Below are positions 37,086 through 45,658 of a stretch of DNA of 64,000 nt, piece by piece. The translations under genes and the position numbers were made by a program. The notes under the pieces were generated by a model. That model was not told the origin of the DNA and made no database searches. It saw only the letters and a list, made by a program, of their open reading frames with translations. Each line of letters starts with the position of its first letter. The first letter of the stretch is position 1. Source of the DNA: Bacteroidota bacterium (GTDB lineage: Bacteria; Bacteroidota; Bacteroidia; Bacteroidales; VadinHA17); contig JAKPDL010000227.1 in the NCBI GenBank assembly GCA_029552825.1, positions 62,001 to 126,000 on the forward strand. The letters are read 5' to 3'.

Positions 37086-37130
37086 CAATAACCTGTAAAT
37101 AAATTTATTTTTTAATAAATAATTGAAATA

Positions 37131-38336
37131 ATGATAATTCTTGTACTTAATTGCGGAAGTTCATCAATTAAATATCAGGTTTTTGATTTTTCAGACGGCG
37201 CAAATATGCTTGCAAAAGGCCTTCTGGAAAGAATAGGACTAAACGATTCAATCTTTACTCATAAACCCACCGGCAAAGAGCAATACAGAATTATTACTGA
37301 TATTCCTGACCATACTGTCGGAATAAATATGGTGATTGATGCACTCATTGATCATGAGCATGGAGTGATTAAAAGCATTGATGAAATTACGGCAGTAGGG
37401 CACCGGGTGGTACAGGGCGGCGAAAAATTTCAGAAAAGCGTTTTAATTGACGAAGATGTTAAAAAAGCTATAGAGATATATTGTGAACTTGCTCCGCTCC
37501 ATAACCCGGCAAATCTGAAAGGTATCCTTTCAGTTGAAAAACTGTTACCTCATGTTCCCCAGGTTGCAGTGTTTGATACATCCTTCCATCAAACCATGCC
37601 AGATTATGCTTATATGTATGCTATTCCGTATGAGTACTATGAGAAATACAGAATAAGAAAATACGGATATCATGGAACCAGTCACAAATTTGTTGCCAGT
37701 AAAGCGGCCGGTATTCTCGGCAGGGATATAAAAGAGCTTAAAATCATTACCTGCCACCTTGGAAATGGCTCATCAATGACCGCCATAAAAAATGGAATCT
37801 CAATAGATACCTCTATGGGTTTCACCCCGGTTGACGGACTGATTATGGGAACCCGTACAGGAGATATCGATGCAGGTGTGCTTCTGTATCTAGCTGATAA
37901 AGAACATCTTAATCTTGCAGGTATTAACAATCTGATAAATAAAAAAAGCGGCGTTCTCGGAATTTCAGGAATATCTTCAGATATGAGAGATCTGGAGCAA
38001 GCTGCAGCAGACGGTAATCCGAGGGCAATACTGGCTTTAAAAATGTTTGCCTACAGAGTTAAAAAGTATATTGGTGCTTATACTGCAGCAATGAATGGCC
38101 TTGACCTTTTAATATTTACCGGGGGAATCGGTGAGAATGATTTCAATATGAGAAAGTTGATCTGCACCGGTATGGAATATATTGGAATAGTGTTCAATGA
38201 AGAAGTAAATGAAGGAGCGAGAGGGAAAGACCTGATATTGTCAAAACCTGAATCTAGAGTTACCGTGATGTCAATAACTACAGATGAAGAATTTGTAATA
38301 GCATCTGATACAAAAAGTATTGTGGAAAAATTATAA
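37131..38336 (+). CDS. ackA: Acetate kinase
   Basis: Transfers phosphate from acetyl phosphate to ADP, making acetate and ATP. The 401 residues match. Motifs are LVLNCGSSSIKYQVF at the N-terminus, GHRVVQGG, the catalytic FDTSFHQTMP, YGYHGTSHKFV, HLGNGSSMTAI, MGTRTGDIDAGV and FTGGIGEN. It lies 45 bp after pta and 23 bp before the first ptb. Confidence 0.96.
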   Translation: MIILVLNCGSSSIKYQVFDFSDGANMLAKGLLERIGLNDSIFTHKPTGKEQYRIITDIPDHTVGINMVIDALIDHEHGVIKSIDEITAVGHRVVQGGEKFQKSVLIDEDVKKAIEIYCELAPLHNPANLKGILSVEKLLPHVPQVAVFDTSFHQTMPDYAYMYAIPYEYYEKYRIRKYGYHGTSHKFVASKAAGILGRDIKELKIITCHLGNGSSMTAIKNGISIDTSMGFTPVDGLIMGTRTGDIDAGVLLYLADKEHLNLAGINNLINKKSGVLGISGISSDMRDLEQAAADGNPRAILALKMFAYRVKKYIGAYTAAMNGLDLLIFTGGIGENDFNMRKLICTGMEYIGIVFNEEVNEGARGKDLILSKPESRVTVMSITTDEEFVIASDTKSIVEKL

Positions 38337-38359
38337 AAGCCTTTAGTAATTATCAGGTC

Positions 38360-39268
38360 ATGTTGAAAAAGCTTGATGAAATTAGAACAATAATTGCAAA
38401 TGAGCCTGTTAAAAAACTGGTTCTAGCAGCAGCCAATGATCATGATTCACTTAGTGCAGTTTTACGAGCTGCAAAAGATGGTATCGTAATTCCGATTCTT
38501 GTGGGCGACAAGGAAGCTATACAAAATATAGCATCATCATATGGATATGATATATCTGACCTGCGAATAGTTCATGAACCAGACACCGAAAAGGCAGTTG
38601 AGATAGCTGTAAAAATGGCAAGCAGCAAACAGGCTGAAATACTTATGAAAGGGAAGGTCGGTACATCAACGCTGCTGAAAAGTGTTCTCAACAGGGAATG
38701 GGGACTACGTACAGGCAAATTGCTCTCACATTTTGCCCTGTTTGAAGTTGAGACATACCACAAACTGATTGCAGTTACTGATGTGGCAATGAACATAGCA
38801 CCAAATCTTCAGGAAAAAATTGCAATTATTAATAATTCGATTGATTGTCTGCACAAACTGGGTATAGCACTTCCAAAAGTGGCAGTTCTGGGAGCTGTAG
38901 AAATGGTCAATGAAAATATGTCAGCCACACTCGATGCTGCTTTGCTTTCAAAAATGAACCAGAGAGACCAGATAAAAGGCTGTATTATTGATGGTCCACT
39001 GGCTTTTGATAATGCAGTAAGTGTTGAAAGTGCGCGTCATAAGGGTATTAAAAGCGAGGTGGCAGGCGATACTGACCTTTTGCTTATGCCTGATATTGAG
39101 GTGGGTAATGTCCTATATAAATCACTGGTATTCTTCGCCAAAGCAAAAGTGGCTTCAGTAATATTAGGAGCTGCTGTTCCTATTGTGCTTACATCACGTT
39201 CCGATTCGGAGCAGGCCAAATACGACAGTATAATGCTTGCAACCGCAGTTAGCAGGAAGCAACAATGA
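38360..39268 (+). CDS. ptb: Phosphate butyryltransferase-like protein (copy 1)
   Basis: A 302-residue member of the phosphate acetyl/butyryltransferase fold: ILMKGKVGTSTLLKSVLNRE, TDVAMNIAPNL, LGAVEMVNENM, IIDGPLAFDNAVS and DLLLMPDIEVGNVLYKSL. It is predicted to exchange CoA for phosphate on butyryl-CoA or a branched acyl-CoA. Its stop overlaps the next start by 4 bp (ATGA), so the two are translationally coupled. Exact acyl specificity cannot be read. Confidence 0.88.
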   Translation: MLKKLDEIRTIIANEPVKKLVLAAANDHDSLSAVLRAAKDGIVIPILVGDKEAIQNIASSYGYDISDLRIVHEPDTEKAVEIAVKMASSKQAEILMKGKVGTSTLLKSVLNREWGLRTGKLLSHFALFEVETYHKLIAVTDVAMNIAPNLQEKIAIINNSIDCLHKLGIALPKVAVLGAVEMVNENMSATLDAALLSKMNQRDQIKGCIIDGPLAFDNAVSVESARHKGIKSEVAGDTDLLLMPDIEVGNVLYKSLVFFAKAKVASVILGAAVPIVLTSRSDSEQAKYDSIMLATAVSRKQQ

Positions 39269-40179
39269 TAAGAACCCTCGATGAAATGGTCGATGTGGTG
39301 CTTTCTTTTCGAAAAAAGCACCGGCTGGCTGTTGCCTGGGCACATGATAATAATACCATTGAGGCTGTGGGCAATGCTGTAATTAACGGACTTGCAGAAG
39401 CAGTTCTGATAGGTCACAAAAAAGAAATTATTAGAACATGCGAAGCTGAATCAATCGACTATTCAATATTCACGATTACTGAATCGAAAAACGAAATCAC
39501 CGCTTCACAGGAAGCAGTTTCCATGGTTAAAACAGGAGAAGCCGACATAGTCATGAAAGGATTGGTCAGCACCGATAAATTCCTTAAGGCTGTGATGGAC
39601 AAGGAAAACGGAATTATGAAACCTGGTGCAGTTCTTTCATATGTATGTGCTGTACAGATTCCATCGTACCATAAGCTTCTTTTTATTACCGACCCTGCAG
39701 TAATCCCTTTTCCAGACCTTGACCAGAAAATTGCCATGGCAGAATATGCCATTGAAATGGCAAATACTTTCGGAATAGAAAAACCCAGGGTGGCATTGAT
39801 CGGAGCATCAGAGAAAATCTCCAGGCACTCGGAAAATTCTATTCATTACGCAGTTATGTGTAAAATGGCTGAACGAGGTCAGATTAAAAACTGCATTATG
39901 GATGGTCCGCTGGATATTTTTCTCGCCTGTGACAGGAAAAGCCAGGAGTTGAAACAGGTCGATACTCCTATTTGTGGTGATGCTGATATTCTTCTTTTTC
40001 CTTCGCTTGAATCATGCAATCCGTTTTATAAAGGACTTATGCTTTTTGCGGGAGGTGAACTGGCCGGTCTTATAAGAGGCACATCAAAACCTGTTGTATT
40101 AATGTCGAGAAGTGAAAAAAAGAAGTCAAAATACTATTGCATAGCCCTTGCTTGCCTGCTGGCTGAAAGAAATATATAA
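39265..40179 (+). CDS. Phosphate butyryltransferase-like protein (copy 2)
   Basis: A 304-residue paralogue of the previous gene. It keeps the fold motifs: IVMKGLVSTDKFLKAVMDKE, TDPAVIPFPDL, LIGASEKISRHSEN, IMDGPLDIFLACD and ILLFPSLESCNPFYKGL. The sequence differs strongly: TDPAVIPF replaces TDVAMNIA, and DGPLDIF replaces DGPLAFD. It could have a different acyl specificity or form a heteromer with copy 1; both are inference. It is followed 21 bp later by buk. Confidence 0.82.
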   Translation: MIRTLDEMVDVVLSFRKKHRLAVAWAHDNNTIEAVGNAVINGLAEAVLIGHKKEIIRTCEAESIDYSIFTITESKNEITASQEAVSMVKTGEADIVMKGLVSTDKFLKAVMDKENGIMKPGAVLSYVCAVQIPSYHKLLFITDPAVIPFPDLDQKIAMAEYAIEMANTFGIEKPRVALIGASEKISRHSENSIHYAVMCKMAERGQIKNCIMDGPLDIFLACDRKSQELKQVDTPICGDADILLFPSLESCNPFYKGLMLFAGGELAGLIRGTSKPVVLMSRSEKKKSKYYCIALACLLAERNI

Positions 40180-40200
40180 ACAAATAGTTCAGCTATTGGA

Positions 40201-41277
40201 ATGAAAAAATCACTGATTATTGCAATTAATCCAGGTTCTACTTCCACTAAAATTGCTGTATTTGAAGAGGAAAACCTTCTTTTTGAAAAAACAATCAGAC
40301 ATTCAACAGAAGAGCTTCAAAGATTTTCCAGGATAACTGACCAGTTCCATTTTCGTAAAGATCTGATTATGAAAGAACTGGAACATTATAAAATTGATTT
40401 TTCAAGGGTTGCAGCAGTTGTAGGAAGGGGTGGGCTTGTAAAGCCTATTGAATCGGGAGTTTACAGGGTGAATGAGAGAATGAAAAAAGATCTGAGAGAA
40501 AGTCCAATGGGAGAGCATGCCAGCAATCTAGGAGCTCTTATTGCGGATGATATAGCTTCTGAATTACAAGATGTTCCTGCATTTATTGTTGATCCTGTTG
40601 TTGTAGATGAAATGGAACCTGTTGCCAGACTATCAGGTCATCCTGAAATTAAACGGCTCTCGATTTTCCATGCGCTCAACCAGAAGGCGGTCGCAAGGCT
40701 TTATGCAGCCTCTAAGGGAAAAGAGTATGAAAAGTTGAATCTTATAGTTGTTCACATGGGAGGTGGAATAAGTGTAGGAGCTCACAAGCAGGGGCGGGTA
40801 GTTGATGTCAACAATGCACTAGGTGGAGATGGACCTTTCTCTCCGGAACGGTCAGGAGGACTCCCTTCAAAACAATTGGTCGATCTCTGCTTCAGTGGTA
40901 AATATACTTACGAGCAGATTAATTCAATGCTTATCGGCAAAGGCGGGATGGTAGCATACCTCGGAACAAATGATTTCAGAGATATCTCCAGGAGGGCTGA
41001 AGAAGGAGATGAGTCAGCATTGCTGGTTATAGATGCAGCTGCGTACCAGATTTCAAAGGAAATAGGCAGTATGGCTGCAGTTCTCGAAGGAAAAGTTGAT
41101 TCAATAATTCTTACGGGTGGAATGGCTTATCAAAAATCATTCAATGAAAAAATAATATCCCGTGTAAGCTTTATTGCTGAGGTTGTAATATATCCTGGTG
41201 AAGATGAAATGAAAGCACTTGCTTTTAATGTGATTCTTGCTTTACGGGGTCAACTACAGATAAAGGAATACTTCTGA
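40201..41277 (+). CDS. buk: Butyrate kinase
   Basis: Acetate-kinase-fold enzyme making butyrate, or a branched-chain acid such as isobutyrate or isovalerate, and ATP from the acyl phosphate. The 358 residues fit Buk rather than AckA. Motifs are IAINPGSTSTKIAVFEEE, VVGRGGLVKPI, HMGGGISVGAHKQGRVVDV, DGPFSPERSGGLP and ILTGGMAY. It closes the pta-ackA-ptb-ptb-buk run and converges with the SDR gene at 41310. Confidence 0.94.
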   Translation: MKKSLIIAINPGSTSTKIAVFEEENLLFEKTIRHSTEELQRFSRITDQFHFRKDLIMKELEHYKIDFSRVAAVVGRGGLVKPIESGVYRVNERMKKDLRESPMGEHASNLGALIADDIASELQDVPAFIVDPVVVDEMEPVARLSGHPEIKRLSIFHALNQKAVARLYAASKGKEYEKLNLIVVHMGGGISVGAHKQGRVVDVNNALGGDGPFSPERSGGLPSKQLVDLCFSGKYTYEQINSMLIGKGGMVAYLGTNDFRDISRRAEEGDESALLVIDAAAYQISKEIGSMAAVLEGKVDSIILTGGMAYQKSFNEKIISRVSFIAEVVIYPGEDEMKALAFNVILALRGQLQIKEYF

Positions 41278-41309
41278 TAAACCAAGATAACATCGTGTTT
41301 TTAAAATAT

Positions 41310-42005
41310 TTATGGTGATACCATTGCAACCGGTATTATTTTGCCGTTGAAATATCTGTGGCCGTTGATAGCAAACCATGCCAGGAATTTGCCCATTTCT
41401 TCAGCGCTTAAATTTGCCTTTTGACCTGGAAAAGCTCTGTCAAACATTTCTGTCTGAACACTCCCCGGTGCAATACAGTTAACATAAATTTCCCTGTCTA
41501 TCAACTCTGTTGCAAGGCATTCAGTTAAACATGCTATTGCTGCTTTGGAGGCACTATAATATGAGAGGCCCGGAAATTTCTGACTACCCTGGTACCCACC
41601 CATACTTGAGATATTTACTATATGAGAACCTCTGTGAAACAAAGGAAGAAAAAGACGTATCAGCATTGCGGGGACAAAAAAATTTATCTCCATCATTAAT
41701 CTGGCCTCTTTTTCATCTGTTTCATCAAATTTTCTGGCATACAAATATCCGGCATTATTAATAAGTATATCGATTTTGTCAAAATATTTTCGTACAAATT
41801 TTAATATTGATTCTGAATTACTTGCGAGAGTTGTGAAATCTGTTATTAGAGGGATAATATTGTGGTAAGGCGAATAATCCGAAACTTTTTTAAGAGCCGT
41901 TTCATTTCTACCTGTTACAATTATGTTGATTTCTTTGTTTTCGGATAAAACTTTCGCTGTTTCTAAGCCAATTCCGCTAGAGCCTCCGGTAATAATGATG
42001 TTCAT
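41310..42005 (-). CDS. Short-chain dehydrogenase/reductase
   Basis: A 231-residue Rossmann-fold oxidoreductase. Cofactor motif TGGSSGIG at about 6-13, NNAG in the middle, catalytic Ser in NISSMGG, and the Y-x-x-x-K pair in YSASKAA. Followed by APGSVQTEMF. Substrate unknown. It stands alone and converges with buk. Confidence 0.88.
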   Translation of the reverse strand: MNIIITGGSSGIGLETAKVLSENKEINIIVTGRNETALKKVSDYSPYHNIIPLITDFTTLASNSESILKFVRKYFDKIDILINNAGYLYARKFDETDEKEARLMMEINFFVPAMLIRLFLPLFHRGSHIVNISSMGGYQGSQKFPGLSYYSASKAAIACLTECLATELIDREIYVNCIAPGSVQTEMFDRAFPGQKANLSAEEMGKFLAWFAINGHRYFNGKIIPVAMVSP

Positions 42006-42078
42006 ATTTAAAGTTTCTTTACTGGATAAAAGAGTTTTTTCGTTTATTTGTATGTATCAAATATACAACTTTTAAGAA

Positions 42079-42666
42079 ATGAAGAGAGGCAGGAAAGTCG
42101 TCGCTGGAATTTTGCTTACATTATTTTTTAGTCTATATACTGCTGATAAACTGATTGCTCAGGATAAAAATAATGAAAGACCTCCCTTTAAGGAGAGGTT
42201 ATTCTGGGGTGGAAGCTTTTCCCTTCAGCTGGGGACTCTTACAGATATTGAGATAGCCCCCGTGGTCGGAGTCTGGCTTTTACCACGTCTGGCAATTGCT
42301 GGAGGACCAAATTACAGATTTTACAAATTTCTCGGAGAGCAAACTGATATATACGGAATTCAATCTTATTTACAGGTAGTGCTCCTGCGAGACATTGATA
42401 AATTAATTCCAATCGGATCTCATACCAGCATTGTGCTTCAAGTCGATAATGAGCTCCTTTCCCTTGAATCGAGTTTCTGGAAAGGATCCTCTTATATCCC
42501 GGGTGAATCAAAAAGATTTCTTGTGAACACACCTCTTATAGGTGGCGGACTCAGTCAGCAGATTGGAAGAAGAGCAAGCATAAACTTCATAGTTTTATGG
42601 GCATTAAGTGATTCAGGATATGCTTTATACAGCAATCCAGAAATAAGGATAAGTTTTATTTTCTGA
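42079..42666 (+). CDS. Small outer-membrane beta-barrel-like protein
   Basis: A 195-residue exported protein. The signal peptide covers about 1-28, ending near KLIAQ. The mature part has alternating amphipathic strands (FWGGSFSLQLGTLTDIEIAP, LPRLAIAGGPNYRFYKF) and ends in ISFIF with a terminal Phe, as outer-membrane barrels often do. I recognise no specific family. Likely an outer-membrane protein of unknown role. Confidence 0.66.
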   Translation: MKRGRKVVAGILLTLFFSLYTADKLIAQDKNNERPPFKERLFWGGSFSLQLGTLTDIEIAPVVGVWLLPRLAIAGGPNYRFYKFLGEQTDIYGIQSYLQVVLLRDIDKLIPIGSHTSIVLQVDNELLSLESSFWKGSSYIPGESKRFLVNTPLIGGGLSQQIGRRASINFIVLWALSDSGYALYSNPEIRISFIF

Positions 42667-42772
42667 ATTATTATCAGGGAATTTGTTGAACATTATTTAA
42701 ATGTTAATGTTTTATAATTGAGAAATATTTTGAATTAATTATTCTACATTTACAAAAACAAATTTTTATTAA

Positions 42773-43249
42773 ATGAAAATCAAAGAGAATTTATTGGTTT
42801 CCCTTGTTTATGAACTAAGAGAGACTGACAGTAATGGACCTGTAATTGAAAAAGTTGAATCTGACAATCCATTTCAGTTTATCTATGGAACGGGCCGTCT
42901 GTTGCAATCATTCGAATCAGCCCTGAGCAATTTATCTGAAGGAGATGAATTCCAGTTCACAATTAAATCCAGAGATGCTTACGGAGAGAGGAGGGAAGAT
43001 CTGATAATAGATATTCCTATTTCAGCCTTTGAGATTGACGGAAAAGTAGACGAGGAAGTATGCAGGGTAGGTAATGAAATTCCGATGACTGATGGTTCGG
43101 GAAAACAATTTATTGGAGTAATAAATGAGATTTCCGGAGATATTGTAAAAATGGATTTTAATCATCCCATGGCAGGCGTTGATCTATACTTTACAGGGAA
43201 AGTAATAGGTGTTCGTGAACCTACTGCCGAGGAACTTGAGAATATCTGA
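42773..43249 (+). CDS. FKBP-type peptidyl-prolyl isomerase (SlyD-like)
   Basis: A 158-residue cytosolic prolyl isomerase with chaperone-type insert. Family segments are VSLVYELRETD, FQFIYGTGRLLQSFESAL, LSEGDEFQFTI, AYGERRED, and DFNHPMAGVDLYFTGKVI. It lacks the histidine/cysteine-rich metal-binding tail of E. coli SlyD, so nickel storage is not expected. Followed by a hairpin terminator at 43283. Confidence 0.9.
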   Translation: MKIKENLLVSLVYELRETDSNGPVIEKVESDNPFQFIYGTGRLLQSFESALSNLSEGDEFQFTIKSRDAYGERREDLIIDIPISAFEIDGKVDEEVCRVGNEIPMTDGSGKQFIGVINEISGDIVKMDFNHPMAGVDLYFTGKVIGVREPTAEELENI

Positions 43250-43282
43250 CAATCTGATTAACCAACAAGTTTGAATTATTCC

Positions 43283-43319
43283 ATACTTCATGGCTCTATT
43301 AAAGCTGTGAAGTATTTTC
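43283..43319 (+). terminator. Terminator after the SlyD-like gene
   Basis: A 13-bp stem with two G-U pairs (43283-43295 with 43303-43315) and a 7-nt loop, followed by TTTCT. It lies 33 bp after the stop codon. Confidence 0.65.
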
Positions 43320-43373
43320 TATTTAGGATTTAGAAGTTCTAAGCTACCTTTTTGAAAGTTATAAGACGGTCAA

Positions 43374-44612
43374 TTAAATAGAGAGTTTTTCTCCTTCTGA
43401 CTTTGCAATTATTACAGCAGCGCATGTATCCCCATATACATTTAAAGCTGTTCTGAACATATCAAGGATGCGGTCCACGGCAAGTACCAGACCTATTCCT
43501 TCAAGCGGTAAACCTACTGCTTTAAGCACGACGGCCATCATCACAAGTCCTGCCATTGGGATGCCAGCTGCACCTATTGCAGCAAGCAATGCAGTAAAAA
43601 TTACAATTAGCTGCTGTGTCAAACTCAGATCAACACCATAAGCCTGGGCTATAAACATTACTGCCACACATTCATACAAAGCTGTTCCGTTCATATTTAT
43701 TGTTGCTCCCAGCGGAAGTGTAAAACTGGCTATTTTTCCTGAAACGCCGTCCTTGTTCTGAACAGCCTCAAGTGTAAGGGGAAGGGTTGCATTGGATGAT
43801 GATGTAGTAAAAGCTGTGAGCAAAGGAGTCATCATGTTTTTAAGATGCTTGAATGGATTAGCTTTACCCAGCACTTTAACCATTAGTGGAAGTGTAATAA
43901 ATCCATGAATCAATAATCCTGCAAGTACAGTCAGGAAATATAATCCAAGCCGGCTAATAACTTCGCTGATGTCATTTCCAATAGATATCTGCTGAGCAAT
44001 AACTTTTGCTGTAATGCTGAATATTCCCAGGGGAGTAAATTTTATTATAAAAAGAGTCAGTTTCATTATAACATCGAGCGCAGCAGAGATTATGCCGGTT
44101 AAAAGAGTACGCCGGTCTTCATTAAGTTTTGTAATGAAATAACCAAATAGAATAGAGAAAAGAATTATTCCAAGCATCTGACCCTGAGCAAGGGCTTCGA
44201 AAATATTTGAAGGAATGATTCTAATGAGTGTTTGCCCGAAATTGTCAGATGCGGCTGCAATGTTTTCAACATTCATAGTTAATCCAAGTTCAGCACCTGT
44301 TCCTGGTTTAATGGCAGTCACCAGAACAAAACCTGTAATGATAGCTATCAAAGTTGAAAGGATATAGAACCCGATAGTTTTAAAACCAAGTCTTCCAAGA
44401 TTTTCTCCGCTTCCAACACTTGCAACTCCATTGGTTATTGAGCACAGAATAAGAGGAACTATAATCATATTCAGCGCACGCAGAAAAATATCACCTATCC
44501 AGTTAGTATATTTTACCGCACCGTGAAAAAAATAACCAAACAAACCTCCTGCAATAATTGCAATAAGAATCTGATAGTGTAGGGGAAATGAAAAACGTTT
44601 ATTTGAAGTCAT
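43374..44612 (-). CDS. Dicarboxylate/amino acid:cation symporter (DAACS family)
   Basis: A 412-residue inner-membrane transporter of the GltP/DctA/GltPh fold. Hallmarks are the serine-rich re-entrant loop TTSSSNATLPLTLEAV, LPLGATINMNGTALYE in TM7, and AVDRILDMFRTALNVYGDT in TM8. It is predicted to take up glutamate, aspartate or C4-dicarboxylates with Na+ or H+. It faces the HTH gene across a 540-bp gap with TTACAnnTGTAA sites. The motif order fits amino acid and C4-acid carriers equally. Confidence 0.92.
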   Translation of the reverse strand: MTSNKRFSFPLHYQILIAIIAGGLFGYFFHGAVKYTNWIGDIFLRALNMIIVPLILCSITNGVASVGSGENLGRLGFKTIGFYILSTLIAIITGFVLVTAIKPGTGAELGLTMNVENIAAASDNFGQTLIRIIPSNIFEALAQGQMLGIILFSILFGYFITKLNEDRRTLLTGIISAALDVIMKLTLFIIKFTPLGIFSITAKVIAQQISIGNDISEVISRLGLYFLTVLAGLLIHGFITLPLMVKVLGKANPFKHLKNMMTPLLTAFTTSSSNATLPLTLEAVQNKDGVSGKIASFTLPLGATINMNGTALYECVAVMFIAQAYGVDLSLTQQLIVIFTALLAAIGAAGIPMAGLVMMAVVLKAVGLPLEGIGLVLAVDRILDMFRTALNVYGDTCAAVIIAKSEGEKLSI

Positions 44613-44634
44613 CTATTCCAGTTATTATTTCCGG

Positions 44635-44642
44635 CAAATATA
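44635..44642 (-). promoter_or_regulatory. Putative -7 element of the DAACS gene
   Basis: The minus strand reads TATATTTG, matching TAnnTTTG, 22 bp before the start at 44612. No matching -33 element is visible. Confidence 0.42.
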
Positions 44643-44735
44643 TCATTTTAAAAATCTGAATTAAAATTAAGATGATTTAAGATTTATAACCAAAAAGAAT
44701 TCTACAGAATCATTTTACACGAAAAGGCGATGTTT

Positions 44736-44815
44736 TTACAAAAGTAAAATAAACAATAATGAATTAAAACTAGTCGATTTTACATGTGTAAGTTATCATT
44801 TATTTACAAATGTAA
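44736..44815. promoter_or_regulatory. Distal cluster of TTACAnnTGTAA palindromes
   Basis: Exact copies at 44780-44791 and 44804-44815, with centres 24 bp apart, plus an imperfect copy TTACAAAAGTAA at 44736-44747 and a lone TTACA half-site at 44715-44719. Each exact copy is a 12-bp dyad with T/A flanks. The 44804 copy contains CAAATGTA, which on the minus strand is a TAnnTTTG -7 match, so it could cover a second promoter toward the DAACS gene. Confidence 0.68.
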
Positions 44816-45089
44816 TGTTAATTTAATAAGTAAATAATAATTTATTAAAAGTCTGTTTATCTGCATATTAAAATATATTATATAAATAATAAATCGAAAT
44901 AAAAAGTAATGATACCAATAAAAATTTTTAGAATATTAATGTCTTTATATATTATATTATTATAAATCAATGTTTTAAATACCTAAATTCAAGAAAAAGT
45001 TGAAGATAATTGATATTTATACTAGTTTGGAAATAAACTGTTTAATCAATTAACGAATTATGCATACCTGGCGAATAAATTAACTTATT

Positions 45090-45148
45090 TTACAGATGTA
45101 AATTAGATTATTTTACACATGTAATTCAAATTTTTATTACATTTGTAA
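45090..45148. promoter_or_regulatory. Proximal cluster of TTACAnnTGTAA palindromes at the HTH gene
   Basis: Three exact copies at 45090-45101, 45113-45124 and 45137-45148, with centres 23 and 24 bp apart, ending 4 bp before the ATG of the HTH gene. The third copy contains TACATTTG (45138-45145), a -7 match, so a protein bound there would cover the promoter. Same-face spacing suggests cooperative binding by a dimeric regulator; the adjacent HTH protein is the natural candidate. The 44816-45089 stretch between clusters is AT-rich with no other structure seen. Confidence 0.75.
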
Positions 45149-45152
45149 AAAC

Positions 45153-45587
45153 ATGAACATGAAAGAAAGGATAGAGGAATTTCTCAGGAGAGAAAACAAA
45201 ACCTACATTCAATTTGCTCAGGAAATAGGAGTTCAGCCATCTAGTATATCTCATATCCTATCAGGAAGAAATAAGCCAAGTCTTGACTTTGTACTGAAGA
45301 TGCTCTCAAGATATAAAAACATTTCTCCATCATGGCTGTTATTCGGCAAAGGTGAAATGTATACAGATAATGTATCGTCCCTGTTTGATAATGGAATTAT
45401 GAAAGATGATGATAAAGAATCTCTTATTGAAATCCAGCCATCTGAATCATCAGTACAAAACAAAATTTCCTTTGATGAAAAAGACAAAATAGAAATAAAA
45501 ACTGAAAGTAAAGTCCCGAAAAAACCGGCACGCAGGATAATTATTTTCTATGATGACAATACTTTTGACGAATATTTTCCGGATTGA
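45153..45587 (+). CDS. XRE-type helix-turn-helix regulator
   Basis: A 144-residue protein. The N-terminal HTH covers about 5-65: TYIQFAQEIGVQPSSISHI as helix-turn-helix, then LSGRNKPSLDFVLKML and SPSWLLFGKG. A Ser/Asp/Glu-rich linker follows, then a conserved C-terminal patch RRIIIFYDDNTFDEYFPD that I recall from other Bacteroidota HTH proteins of this size. The second half has no known ligand domain. It lies directly behind three TTACAnnTGTAA palindromes, one over its promoter, so negative autoregulation is likely. The Met at residue 3 (45159) is an alternative start. Confidence 0.85.
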   Translation: MNMKERIEEFLRRENKTYIQFAQEIGVQPSSISHILSGRNKPSLDFVLKMLSRYKNISPSWLLFGKGEMYTDNVSSLFDNGIMKDDDKESLIEIQPSESSVQNKISFDEKDKIEIKTESKVPKKPARRIIIFYDDNTFDEYFPD

Positions 45588-45632
45588 TGTATTTTAATAT
45601 TTCCCTATTCACGGATATATTTATTATAAATT

Positions 45633-45640
45633 TATCTTTG
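45633..45640 (+). promoter_or_regulatory. Putative -7 element of pyrK-pyrD
   Basis: TATCTTTG matches TAnnTTTG, 18 bp before the pyrK ATG. No clear -33 element; the leader would be very short. Confidence 0.42.
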
Positions 45641-45658
45641 TCATAAATAATATTTCTA

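Noticed and set aside
44736-45148. TTACAnnTGTAA palindromes as terminators or attenuators
   Set aside because: They are short, AT-rich dyads without stable stems or T-tracts, and they repeat at a fixed spacing as operators do.
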